Of a DNA stretch of 40,624 nt, positions 24,734 to 32,432 are shown in pieces. The notes under the pieces are model-generated. The model did not search any database, had not been told where the DNA came from, and worked only from the letters and a program-made list of their open reading frames with translations. The first letter of the stretch is position 1, and every line of letters begins with the position of its first letter. Source of the stretch: Deltaproteobacteria bacterium (GTDB taxonomy: Bacteria; Bdellovibrionota_C; UBA2361; OMII01); contig CANLJX010000012.1 in NCBI GenBank assembly GCA_947491545.1, positions 1 through 40,624 on the forward strand, read 5' to 3'. The position numbers were made by a program, and so were the translations under genes.

Positions 24734-25669
24734 TTAGCTACCCGCCATCACCTTATTCTTCCCCCCCGATTTCATCGACCAAGCCTCGCCCTTCTTCCCA
24801 AGTCCGCGTCGATACGTGGTCCCATCACTCAGGGAGTCGTCATGCTGCTTGCCATCCTGAGCAAGCCCAACGAGAAAAGGCTTGTTCGTGTCGATCCCGG
24901 CGATAGTGACTCGTTCGCTACCGTGGTACAGCGTGATGCGCCGGCTCAGAGTCTGCCCGTTGCCCGCAGGGCTTGTTTCGACTGTAACCTTGTTGGCGCC
25001 GAACACGAAGGAGCTCTGCTCCTTGAAGTCCCACTTGCCACCATCACTCTCACTTACGTGTGGATCACCCCAAATGCGGGTGGCGCGCCCTTCAGGACCG
25101 ATGATCTGCCACGCCTGCTCGCGCCCTTCGGCCTTGAGCTGAAATCCATCAGGCGTTCGTACGGTAACAACACCCTTCTCGTCCGTTAGTGCCTGAAGTC
25201 CAGCCTTCGCGGTCGGGGAACTTGTGGCGGGGCTCGCCGGAGATGTGCCCGCTGATGAAGACGGACTTGCAGAGGGGCTAGCTCCACTCCCTGTTGTCGG
25301 GGAACCACTGCCTGAAGATGTGCCCGGTGAGGCTGAGCCGCCTCCCTGAGTCTGCTCCTTTTTGAGTGGCAAGAAAGATGAGATAAGGCTCACAAGCGAT
25401 GACACAAGGCTCACAACCGCCTCGACTAGCCGCGCAACTCCGGCGTTGCCACCGCTTTTTCCAGCCTTCGATGCAGCTTGCCGGGTTTGCTCAAGGGCTG
25501 TTTTCAGCCCCTCCGAGGCGGCCTCAACAGGATCACCCCCCTCGGTCGCAGGTGTGGTCACAGCCGCAGCAGAAGCGGGCGTCTCTGCCACCTCCGTCTC
25601 ACTGACATCCTCCGCCGCCGATTCCGAGAGAGTAGCTCTTACATTTGCTGTGTTATCTACCGTTGTCAT
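24734..25669 (-). CDS. DUF1521-like protein with a G-D-P-H-V motif, putative metal-inducible autocleaving protein
   Basis: The protein has 311 residues and a strong ribosome-binding site (AAGGAGAG). It has no signal peptide. The N-terminal 75 residues are acidic and Ser/Thr/Ala-rich, a hydrophobic helix spans about 80-101, and a Ser/Pro/Gly/Thr linker runs to 154. The C-terminal domain opens with I-W-G-D-P-H-V (G201 to V205), then G-K-W-D-F and F-V-F. This matches DUF1521, the domain of Bradyrhizobium NopE1. NopE1 is cut by itself at G-D/P-H-V-D when calcium or another divalent metal binds. The last motif residue is Ser here instead of Asp. Absence of a Sec signal fits export by a type III-like route, possibly the flagellar one. 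That is inference. Confidence 0.75.
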   Translation of the reverse strand: MTTVDNTANVRATLSESAAEDVSETEVAETPASAAAVTTPATEGGDPVEAASEGLKTALEQTRQAASKAGKSGGNAGVARLVEAVVSLVSSLVSLISSFLPLKKEQTQGGGSASPGTSSGSGSPTTGSGASPSASPSSSAGTSPASPATSSPTAKAGLQALTDEKGVVTVRTPDGFQLKAEGREQAWQIIGPEGRATRIWGDPHVSESDGGKWDFKEQSSFVFGANKVTVETSPAGNGQTLSRRITLYHGSERVTIAGIDTNKPFLVGLAQDGKQHDDSLSDGTTYRRGLGKKGEAWSMKSGGKNKVMAGS

Positions 25670-25959
25670 CTTCGCTCTCCTTGAGATTACAGCTGATATG
25701 GCGATAGTTGTTTCACCTCATCACCACGCTCACACGTCTGGATGAATGATTCGGATGTTGGAATTTTTAGTTGCGGGGAATACGAGTGAACCGAATACCA
25801 GCGCTCGGAACCATTCAAAGCTGAGGGGCAGGCTTAGTTCGCACCGCAAAGTGCCCATGTGCCTAAGCGCACCAACATGTCCGCATAAGTTCCTGATTTC
25901 ATGCTAACCGTGGTCCAAAATTGCGCTCCTCACTTCACCTTTGGTAACGTCCCTAGACC

Positions 25960-26796
25960 ATGCGCATTTCGCTTCTCGTCTCCGCCCTGCTTTCGTTCCT
26001 TACCATAGTCGACGCCTCGGCGTGCCCTAAGGTTGGCAACCTCCCGGACTTCAACTGCGACGGCGAGATCAATATAGTTGTCATCGGCGATAGCCTGGTC
26101 TCGGGATACGGCGACACCGCAAACAACAACAAGGGCGGCTACGTGCTACGAGCTCAAAGCTCCCTGCAGCAGGCAACCGTCAAGAATTTCGGCGTTCCTG
26201 GACTCAACACGGTCCAGCTTCTTCTCAATCTGGGGAAAGCTTTTCGGGGCACAAGCTACCTTGCACTAGCTGCAGCTCTCGTCGAGGCCGACTTGGTGGT
26301 GCTCGACCTCGGGCGCAACGACCGGTGGTTCTTTGGGGTCCCCCTGCAGACCTTCCGGCGCATCAAACGCGCCGAATCCCTCATTAAATCTGAGGTTACA
26401 GAAAGGACTGGACATGCTCCCTTGGTAGTTACAGCGGTGCTTATGCTCCCGAACCGGGGCTCGCAAGGCCCCTGGGTTCTTGAGTTGAACAAGCTGATTC
26501 AGCGCTCTAACTCACCCGAGGCACCCGCGGACCTGCACTTTGACGAAGTGAGCAAGCGGCTCCTCTCTTCCGACCAGATTCATCCGACCCCTCTTGGGTA
26601 CAGAGCCCTAGCCAATGTCTTTACTAACTACGTCAAGAAGACCTATCCGGCTCACGTGCGCTTCCTGCGCGCTGACGAGGATCAGGACGGGCTGTATGAT
26701 GCCTTCGAGCCATCGGTTTTCGGCACCAACCCGAACGACCCCGACTCAGACGACGACGGGCTCCTGGATGGCGAAGACCCAGACTCCTTCTCCTAG
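25960..26796 (+). CDS. Secreted SGNH/GDSL hydrolase with C-terminal calcium-type repeats
   Basis: The protein has 278 residues with an N-terminal signal peptide (hydrophobic about 4-20, A-S-A-C near the cleavage site). SGNH blocks are present: V-I-G-D-S-L-V-S-G-Y-G (nucleophile Ser), the Gly block N-F-G-V-P-G-L-N-T, the L-G-R-N-D block and D-Q-I-H-P-T (catalytic Asp and His). This points to an esterase or acyl-ester hydrolase. The C-terminus (about 242-278) has thrombospondin type-3-like repeats, D-E-D-Q-D-G-L-Y-D and D-S-D-D-D-G-L-L-D, which bind calcium in other proteins. It is divergent from the DUF1521-like gene across a 290-bp spacer without a recognisable operator. Confidence 0.9.
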   Translation: MRISLLVSALLSFLTIVDASACPKVGNLPDFNCDGEINIVVIGDSLVSGYGDTANNNKGGYVLRAQSSLQQATVKNFGVPGLNTVQLLLNLGKAFRGTSYLALAAALVEADLVVLDLGRNDRWFFGVPLQTFRRIKRAESLIKSEVTERTGHAPLVVTAVLMLPNRGSQGPWVLELNKLIQRSNSPEAPADLHFDEVSKRLLSSDQIHPTPLGYRALANVFTNYVKKTYPAHVRFLRADEDQDGLYDAFEPSVFGTNPNDPDSDDDGLLDGEDPDSFS

Positions 26797-26955
26797 CTCC
26801 ATTTCGGCATAAACACTGTATTGCCCCGAGCAGCTGTGCTTCTACGCCGCGGAAGGCTACCCTGGGTGCCGGATCCCCAAGATTGGCGAGGAGCGATGAC
26901 CACACAATCACCGGGCCGGGAGTCGGAGCGAAAGACCACGGCTTACATCTCTGGA

Positions 26956-28095
26956 ATGAAGCGCTTGCCCCTGCTAATCTCGGTTCCCATAGCGTTTATT
27001 TTCGCCGGGTGTTCGATGGGTTCCTACGCAGCTCCACAAACATTCGCTTCGCCAACGATCGCGCAGAAGCCTTTTGGCGTCACCCGCAGCGGTGTGAAAG
27101 TTGATGAGTACACACTCTCTAGTGGAGCCGGTGTCACAGCCTCAATCATCACCTGGGGAGGCATAGTTCGCTCCCTTCAGATCCCCGATCGCAACGGGAA
27201 AATGGCCGACATCGTCCTCGGCTTCGACGAACTCTCTCCGTACGAAGCTCGCCACCCCTACTTCGGCACGCTCACTGGCCGTTTCGCAAACCGCATCGCA
27301 AAGGGCTCATTTATCCTCGACGGCAAGCGTTACTCTCTGGCGGTCAACAATGGCCCCAATCACCTTCACGGCGGCCTTCAGGGCTTCGATAGAACAGTCT
27401 GGAAAGCCCGCACGCTGACGAGACCTGACAGCGCCTCTCTCATTCTCTCTCACACCAGCGCCGACGGCGACGAAGGATACCCTGGAGAGCTTTCTGTCGA
27501 GGTCACGTACACCCTCTCCTCAAACAACACGCTCCGGCTCGACTACGCCGCAACAACGACGAAGGCCACGCCGATTAACTTGACCAGCCACTCGTACTTC
27601 AATCTTGCAGGTCACTCATCTGGAGACGTGCTCGATCAGAGGATCGAAATCCACGCAGACCAGATCGTTGCAGTCGACGACACCCTCATTCCAACCGGAG
27701 AGCTTCGGTCAGTTGCGTCCACAGCCTTCGACTTCCGAAAGCCTCATACGATAGGCGAACGAATCTCTGAAGTACCGCCGGGATACGACCATACCTACGT
27801 TCTTCAAAACTCTCTTGGTTTCCGACGGGCAGCCTACGCATGGGACCCCGACTCGGGTCGCGCCCTTGAGGTCGTCACCTCAGAGCCAGGGGTGCAGTTT
27901 TACACGGGCAACTTCCTGGATGGGTCGCAGCGCGGAAAGCAAGGTGTTGCGTACCATAAGCACGCGGGATTCTGCCTCGAAACTCAGCACTTCCCCGATT
28001 CGGTGAATCATCCGAGCTTTCCCTCGACGGTCCTCCGACCTGGCGAGACATACCAACAGTCGACCGTGTTTAAGTTCGGCGTGCACAACTACTAG
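26956..28095 (+). CDS. galM: Aldose 1-epimerase, predicted lipoprotein
   Basis: Galactose mutarotase interconverts alpha and beta aldoses. The start at 26956 was chosen because it places M-K-R-L-P-L-L followed by a hydrophobic stretch and the lipobox F-A-G-C, so the protein is probably a lipoprotein. An ATG at 26896 with a GAGGAG site is an alternative but would bury the signal. Catalytic blocks are visible: N-H-L-H-G-G, S-H-S-Y-F-N-L-A-G-H, Y-D-H-T-Y and the Glu of C-L-E-T-Q near the end. The 379-residue length is normal for a secreted form. An envelope location suggests processing of external sugars. Confidence 0.92.
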   Translation: MKRLPLLISVPIAFIFAGCSMGSYAAPQTFASPTIAQKPFGVTRSGVKVDEYTLSSGAGVTASIITWGGIVRSLQIPDRNGKMADIVLGFDELSPYEARHPYFGTLTGRFANRIAKGSFILDGKRYSLAVNNGPNHLHGGLQGFDRTVWKARTLTRPDSASLILSHTSADGDEGYPGELSVEVTYTLSSNNTLRLDYAATTTKATPINLTSHSYFNLAGHSSGDVLDQRIEIHADQIVAVDDTLIPTGELRSVASTAFDFRKPHTIGERISEVPPGYDHTYVLQNSLGFRRAAYAWDPDSGRALEVVTSEPGVQFYTGNFLDGSQRGKQGVAYHKHAGFCLETQHFPDSVNHPSFPSTVLRPGETYQQSTVFKFGVHNY

Positions 28096-28116
28096 CTCGG
28101 CGAGTGGCGAGCAAAT

Positions 28117-28140
28117 GCCAAAAAAGTGGGGCTTTTTGGC
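28117..28140. terminator. AT-rich inverted repeat after galM, possible terminator
   Basis: GCCAAAAA (28117-28124) pairs with TTTTTGGC (28133-28140) around an 8-base loop, 21 bp after the galM stop. The A/T-rich stem works on both strands, but no separate T-tract follows, so termination is only possible. Confidence 0.4.
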
Positions 28141-28167
28141 GAATCCAGAAGCTTTGCTCCCGTTTGC

Positions 28168-28196
28168 TTGCACCTGGGTGGGCTGCCGTGTATAGT
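28168..28196 (+). promoter_or_regulatory. Promoter of the tRNA-Met gene
   Basis: TTGCAC (28168-28173), a 17-base spacer and TATAGT (28191-28196) form a good sigma-70-type promoter. The tRNA begins 18 bp after the -10 box, consistent with a short 5' leader. Confidence 0.75.
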
Positions 28197-28213
28197 CTCG
28201 GTCCGCTACTTGA

Positions 28214-28291
28214 TGCGGGGTAGAGCAGCCCGGTTAGCTCGTCAGGCTCATAACCTGGAGGTCGTGGGTTCAAATCCCACCCCCGCTTCCA
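28214..28291 (+). tRNA. tRNA-Met (CAT), initiator type
   Basis: A complete cloverleaf is seen. The 5' acceptor strand is TGCGGGG and the 3' strand CCCCGCT, with the first pair mismatched (T1:T72). The D-stem is GAGC/GCTC with an A11:U24 pair, the anticodon loop is CTCATAA, the T-stem is GTGGG/CCCAC and CCA is encoded. The 1:72 mismatch and A11:U24 are hallmarks of initiator tRNA. Two points are atypical: the anticodon stem has A29:U41 instead of the first of three G:C pairs, and the discriminator is T73 instead of A. Its last 12 nt are repeated downstream. Confidence 0.92.
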
Positions 28292-28557
28292 ATTGATCCC
28301 TAGCTCGACTTGGCTGCGCCAAGATCTCGCTGTCGGCTTAGGGAGCGTTCCCTAAGAACCCCCGCTTCCAATTGATCCCTAGCTCGACTTGGCTGCGCCA
28401 AGATCTCGCTGTCGGCTTAGGGAGCGTTCCCTAAGAACCCCCGCTTCCAATTGATCCCTAGCTCGACTTGGCTGCGCCAAGATCTCGCTGTCGGCTTAGG
28501 GGACGACCCCTAAGAACCCCAGCTTGCGTCTGATCCCTGGCTTGACTTGGCTATGCC
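28280..28557 (+). repeat. 79-bp tandem repeats beginning with the tRNA 3' end (about 3.5 copies)
   Basis: Copies begin at 28280, 28359 and 28438, with a degenerate partial copy from 28517 to about 28557; the period is exactly 79. Each starts CCCCCGCTTCCA, the last 12 nt of the tRNA. Copies 1 and 2 are identical. Each full unit holds two hairpins, CTTGGC/GCCAAG and an 8-bp stem CTTAGGGA/TCCCTAAG. In copy 3 the second stem is CTTAGGGG/CCCCTAAG, a compensating change on both sides. No U-tract follows the hairpins, so they are not ordinary terminators. No spacer diversity exists, so this is not CRISPR. Confidence 0.92.
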
Positions 28558-28649
28558 GCGGCAACGGTATCGGGAACAGCGCTGGGAACGGTTCCGGTTC
28601 CGGAAAAAACCCTGCATAGCTAGACCAGCCCAAACCTCTCCTGTCGGTT

Positions 28650-28665
28650 ACGTGCACGTGCACGT
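28650..28665. repeat. 16-bp perfect palindrome of alternating purine and pyrimidine
   Basis: ACGTGCACGTGCACGT is fully self-complementary and alternates purine and pyrimidine throughout. It lies in the gap between the tRNA-tail repeats and the rluB stop. The rest of the gap (28558-28710) holds only short GC-rich repeats such as GGTTCCGGTTCCGG and no gene. Confidence 0.6.
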
Positions 28666-28710
28666 TTAAAACCCTGGCACTTTCCTAGGGTTGGCTGGCG
28701 CTACGTGCTT

Positions 28711-29616
28711 CTATCCTCGTCGTCGTCGTGCTGTGGGCTTGCGACCCTGGTTCCCAGGTCGCTTCGATGAACCGCGGCGCTCTTTGCTGTATGGGCCTGC
28801 GCGATTTGGGCGCTCTTCTCGGGAGAATTTCTCTTTGCTTGGGCCGCGCGAGTGCTCTGATTTAAAGCTGCGTCGAGTGTCGCCGTCTCCTTCGCCTTGT
28901 GACATCACCGTCCGTCGTGCCTGCTGGTACTCCTTCATGGTGAGAACCCGGGTCTGCCCAACATCGAGCTTGCCGAGGCGGAAGGGGCCGTACTTTGTTC
29001 TGCGAAGCTTCATTACTGGATGCCCAACCTTCTCGAAGAGGCGGCGAACAACTCGATTACGCCCCTCGCAGATGAGCACTTCAACCCAGGTGCTATCGCC
29101 CTGATTTCGAATGATGGTGGCTTCGGCCCGTACCATTCCATCGGAGAGCTTTATGCCCCGGCCGATCTTTGCGATCAGCTCTTCGCTTACAACTCCCTCG
29201 ACCCGCGCTTGGTAAATTCTCTCGAATCCATAGCGTGGGTGCATAAGCCGCTCGGCGACCTCTCCGTCATTCGTCAGGATCATCAGGCCGGTTGAGTCCC
29301 AATCCAAGCGACCTACCGGGAAATACGAGCGATAATGCTTGGTGAGGAAATCTGCGACTGTGCGCCGCCCCTCGGGGTCGCTTAGCGTGGAGACCACTCC
29401 TCGCGGCTTGTTAAGCAGCATGATTCCCTTCGGCGCTGCCTTCACTGGTATTCGGTTAACCTCTATCCTGTCTGTATCGGGATCTACTTTTGCCCCGAGC
29501 TGGTTCACCACCTTGCCGTTGACGCGAACACGCCCCTCGGTGATGAACTCTTCCATCTTACGGCGAGAACCGACCCCACACTCGGCCAAGAACTTCTGAA
29601 GTCGGACTTGAGTCAT
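28711..29616 (-). CDS. rluB: Pseudouridine synthase, RluB/RsuA family
   Basis: RluB modifies helix 89/90 region uridines of 23S rRNA. The 301-residue protein starts with an S4 RNA-binding domain (V-R-L-Q-K-F-L-A-E-C-G-V-G-S-R-R, about residues 4-50). The catalytic domain has the Asp of G-R-L-D-W-D-S-T-G (D105) and L-L-N-K-P-R-G. The last 70 residues are a basic, Arg/Ser/Gly-rich disordered tail, as in several RluB proteins. It is the last gene of the rlmB-scpA-scpB-rluB run, 36 bp after scpB. RluB rather than RsuA is inferred from the scpAB context. Confidence 0.92.
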   Translation of the reverse strand: MTQVRLQKFLAECGVGSRRKMEEFITEGRVRVNGKVVNQLGAKVDPDTDRIEVNRIPVKAAPKGIMLLNKPRGVVSTLSDPEGRRTVADFLTKHYRSYFPVGRLDWDSTGLMILTNDGEVAERLMHPRYGFERIYQARVEGVVSEELIAKIGRGIKLSDGMVRAEATIIRNQGDSTWVEVLICEGRNRVVRRLFEKVGHPVMKLRRTKYGPFRLGKLDVGQTRVLTMKEYQQARRTVMSQGEGDGDTRRSFKSEHSRGPSKEKFSREERPNRAGPYSKERRGSSKRPGNQGRKPTARRRRG

Positions 29617-29652
29617 TTGATTCCCTTCTCTGCCCCTAGGGCAAAAACGATA

Positions 29653-30405
29653 CTAGTGGGCTGTCGTCTCCCCGCCCTCTTGCGTTGGCTCTGATGGAAC
29701 CGGCTCTTCGACCGCCGGCTCCTCAATATCATCATTCTCGGCAGACGCCTCGCTCTCAAGCGCCTCGCCAGGCTCCTTGGCGAGTGCCTTCAGATCTCTC
29801 ATTGCTGGCAAAGCGGCCAACGACGACAGGCCGAACACCTTAAGGAAGTCCTCAGTGGTGCCGTAGAGAGCCGGCTGGCCCACCGAGGCCTGGTACCCGA
29901 TAATTTTGACTAGGTTGCGCTCTAAAAGCGTTTTGATGGTCGGCGCCACATCAACACCACGAATCTTGTCTATTTCGCTCTTCACTACGGGCTGTTGGTA
30001 GGCGATCACCGATAGCGTCTCAAGCGCTGCCTGAGAGAGCCTGCGCGGACGCACTGCCATCAGCTGACGCACGTAGTCTGCGTAAAGAGCCTTCGTCCTG
30101 AGCTGAAGCTTCTCGGCAACAACGACAACCTCTATGCCGCGATCCTCGGCCGAGCAGCTCTTCTGCAGGTTGTCCGCGAGCGCTAGGACATCTGCTTTCG
30201 AGCAGCTTAAGATCTCCTGGATTCTAGCAATGGAGATCGGATCGCCGCTCGCAAGCAGGAGCGCTTCGAGCAGTCCAGCCTTCTGCTGCTCTGAGAGCGC
30301 CGGACGGTTCTCTGCCGCCTCGTTCTCCGCGGCAGGCTGCGAAGCTTCTGCGTCTGCAACAACGTTCTCTTCCCTCTCCTCGTTCGCCTCGCTCCTGTTT
30401 GCCAT
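29653..30405 (-). CDS. scpB: Segregation and condensation protein B
   Basis: ScpB is a dimeric winged-helix subunit that joins ScpA and SMC in the bacterial condensin. The 250-residue protein has the ScpB core at about residues 38-215, with L-L-E-A-L-L-L-A-S-G-D-P-I near the start, L-S-Q-A-A-L-E-T-L-S-V-I-A-Y-Q-Q-P-V and the G-T-T-E-D-F-L-K-V-F-G-L block. Both ends carry acidic low-complexity extensions. It follows scpA by 42 bp. Confidence 0.95.
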   Translation of the reverse strand: MANRSEANEEREENVVADAEASQPAAENEAAENRPALSEQQKAGLLEALLLASGDPISIARIQEILSCSKADVLALADNLQKSCSAEDRGIEVVVVAEKLQLRTKALYADYVRQLMAVRPRRLSQAALETLSVIAYQQPVVKSEIDKIRGVDVAPTIKTLLERNLVKIIGYQASVGQPALYGTTEDFLKVFGLSSLAALPAMRDLKALAKEPGEALESEASAENDDIEEPAVEEPVPSEPTQEGGETTAH

Positions 30406-30447
30406 AGCAAATTCCTCCGAATACCAAAGAATGGGGTCTCTTCGTCG

Positions 30448-31248
30448 CTACGCGGCGACGTCCTCTAGCGCCAGGTCAGCGTCATTTGCAGCCTCCTGGT
30501 TGAGGCCTGCGATGCTAATCTCAATCTCGTCTTTCGGGCCAGCCTGTGACACCGAAACGACTCGCCGTCGACACAGCTCGAGCAGCGCACAGAACACGCC
30601 AATCGCAGTGGCACGATCTTTGGCTGTTCCCAGCAGCGTGAAGAAGTTCGACCTGCCTCCGGCTGACTTCAAGGAATCAACCACCATGCGCATGCGCTCA
30701 ACGACGGAAACAGAATCGATAGTGATCGAGAACACCGAGCTCTTTTCGCCAAGCTTCTGCAGCACTCGCTGGAAGGCCTTTGCAAGAAGCTCTGTCTCGT
30801 GAACAGCTAGCGGGATGAGGGCTGGGTCTATTTTTGTTGCCTTTACCGGGGCTGCGAACACATCGTGCCCGAGCGCAGGACGCGCGCCGAGATCTGTCGC
30901 TGCGAGGCGATAGGCCTCAAGCTCTCTCAGTCGCTCAAGGAGCTGCTCATGGGGATCGACTAGGTCCCCATTCTCATCTGGAATTAGCTCTACTGGGTCG
31001 TTGAGCAGAACGCTCGCCTTAACTGAAAGCAAGGTCGCCGCAATCACCAAGTACTCTGCCGCAACCTCTACGTCGTAGTACCGCAGCGCCTTGATGCACT
31101 CCAGGTACTGGGCCGTTACTTCAGCCAGAGAGACTTTTTCAATCGGAAGTTCTCTCTTCTTGACGAGGTGCAGAAGCAGGTCGATCGGACCGTCGAAAAG
31201 GTCCAGCCTAACCTCGAAGAAACGTGAGTACTGCTCAACTGCTGACAT
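30448..31248 (-). CDS. scpA: Segregation and condensation protein A
   Basis: ScpA is the kleisin that bridges SMC heads. The 266-residue protein carries the diagnostic N-terminus F-D-G-P-I-D-L-L-L-H-L-V-K-K and E-Y-L-V-I-A-A-T-L-L-S-V-K-A. A C-terminal winged helix binds SMC; here the blocks G-V-F-C-A-L-L-E-L-C are seen around residue 222. No SMC gene is in the window. It follows rlmB by 21 bp. Confidence 0.95.
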   Translation of the reverse strand: MSAVEQYSRFFEVRLDLFDGPIDLLLHLVKKRELPIEKVSLAEVTAQYLECIKALRYYDVEVAAEYLVIAATLLSVKASVLLNDPVELIPDENGDLVDPHEQLLERLRELEAYRLAATDLGARPALGHDVFAAPVKATKIDPALIPLAVHETELLAKAFQRVLQKLGEKSSVFSITIDSVSVVERMRMVVDSLKSAGGRSNFFTLLGTAKDRATAIGVFCALLELCRRRVVSVSQAGPKDEIEISIAGLNQEAANDADLALEDVAA

Positions 31249-31269
31249 AGCCCTGGAGGTTACCTTACT

Positions 31270-32100
31270 TTAACTTGCTTTAACATCCCCCAAGTTGGCG
31301 CTCCGGACCGCCAACGCGTGCAACATTAGCGCAGTCGCTTGGGAGACATTGAGGGAAGACACAACGCCGCGCATCGAGATGAAGAGCCTGAAATCGAGCG
31401 TTTTCTCTATCAGCGGCTGAATACCCTCGCCCTCTGAGCCCATCACGATCGCGCACTTGCGCGGAAACTCGAAGCGCTCTACCGAGGTGGCGTCTGGTGA
31501 AACAACTGCCCCCGCTAGCCAAACGCCAGCGCGCTTAAGCGACTCGAGCGCTTGGTGCAGATTCGAGACCGCGCAGAGAGGCACGAGCTCGCTAGCACCA
31601 ACACTGGCTTTAGAAACTACCGGGCCAATGGGCGCGCAGCGGTTTTTTGACCAAAGTACTGCGTCCACGCCAAAGCACTCGGCCGCACGCAGAATAGCGC
31701 CGAAATTCTGGGGGTCCAGAACTCCATCGAGGGCAAGAATGCGGAGTGACTCTCTCGATTCAGCCTGCTGGCGAAGATCGTCCAGAGAGAGCATCTGGCG
31801 CGGAGACACCTCTGCAACGATACCCTGGTGAGAATCCGAACCGACCATCGCGTCCAGCTCGTGGCGGGAAACCTCCGATATCGGCACACGAGCCCGCTCA
31901 ATCTCACTTTTTAGCGTGCCGCGGCGACTCTCGCCGGCCCTTCCGTCTGACTCTCTCAGCTGCTCAGCCAGAAATACGCGCCGCAGCCTCGATGGGCAGT
32001 GCCGAACCACCTCCGATACGCAGTTGCGGCCCATTATCAGCTCACCGATCGGACCAGAGCGCTCCCTCTTCGGCTGCGAAAATTTGTGTCGTTTTGGCAT
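31270..32100 (-). CDS. rlmB: TrmH-family RNA 2'-O-methyltransferase (23S rRNA RlmB type)
   Basis: The start M-P-K-R-H-K-F at 32100 was preferred over the GTG at 32148 because the extra residues are unlike the family. The 276-residue protein has an N-terminal substrate-binding domain (I-M-G-R-N-C-V-S-E-V-V). A SPOUT knot domain follows with the blocks L-D-G-V-L-D-P-Q-N-F-G-A-I-L-R-A-A, I-V-M-G-S-E-G-E-G-I and S-L-N-V-S-Q-A-T-A that bind S-adenosylmethionine. RlmB methylates G2251 of E. coli 23S rRNA. Other TrmH targets are possible. Confidence 0.9.
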   Translation of the reverse strand: MPKRHKFSQPKRERSGPIGELIMGRNCVSEVVRHCPSRLRRVFLAEQLRESDGRAGESRRGTLKSEIERARVPISEVSRHELDAMVGSDSHQGIVAEVSPRQMLSLDDLRQQAESRESLRILALDGVLDPQNFGAILRAAECFGVDAVLWSKNRCAPIGPVVSKASVGASELVPLCAVSNLHQALESLKRAGVWLAGAVVSPDATSVERFEFPRKCAIVMGSEGEGIQPLIEKTLDFRLFISMRGVVSSLNVSQATALMLHALAVRSANLGDVKAS

Positions 32101-32432
32101 AGGAAAACCGCGGCAAAAGTACCTCTTTTTAACGGCGTTGGAAAACACCGCGGAACCTTTTTGAGGGTTACACCTTAAGGTGCCGAATTTTATAGCTAGT
32201 GCCCTTTCTTGAAAGCCCGTATACTCTTGAAACTAGGTCGAGGCAGCTCACGCAATGTCCCCGTTCGGGGTTTTCAAGGGCTGTCCAGGTGGAGGATTCG
32301 GTTGGGTGCCGCTGCTTGCTGGCGCATCCTTAACGTGAAAGACGAGAAAGGGCTCAGAACGGAGTTTGCTTCCCGGGCAGCTTCCAGGACTAAGCTCTCT
32401 GGCGTCATTCAGTAGCTCTTGCGCAGGTATTC
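32101..32432. other. Divergent intergenic region with a 12-bp palindrome
   Basis: No convincing gene is seen between rlmB and the zinc-ribbon protein. A perfect palindrome CACCTTAAGGTG lies at 32171-32182 and could be an operator. A TATACT at 32220-32225 resembles a -10 box but no matching -35 box is placed correctly. I looked for SRP, 6S and RNase P signatures at 32220-32420 and found none. Confidence 0.4.

Noticed and set aside
25895-25935. Sigma-54 promoter before the SGNH hydrolase
   Set aside because: A GG and GC pair is seen but the spacing is 9 rather than 10.
28332-28516. Intrinsic terminators of the tRNA
   Set aside because: The hairpins are followed by AACCCCC, not by a T-tract.
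28280-28557. CRISPR array
   Set aside because: The units are contiguous, 79 bp, nearly identical and have no variable spacers; no cas genes are nearby.
28280-28557. Integrase attachment-site duplication from an island at the tRNA
   Set aside because: No integrase or island lies between the copies and the copies are directly adjacent.
32209-32432. Structured RNA such as SRP, 6S or RNase P RNA
   Set aside because: None of their conserved core sequences could be found.
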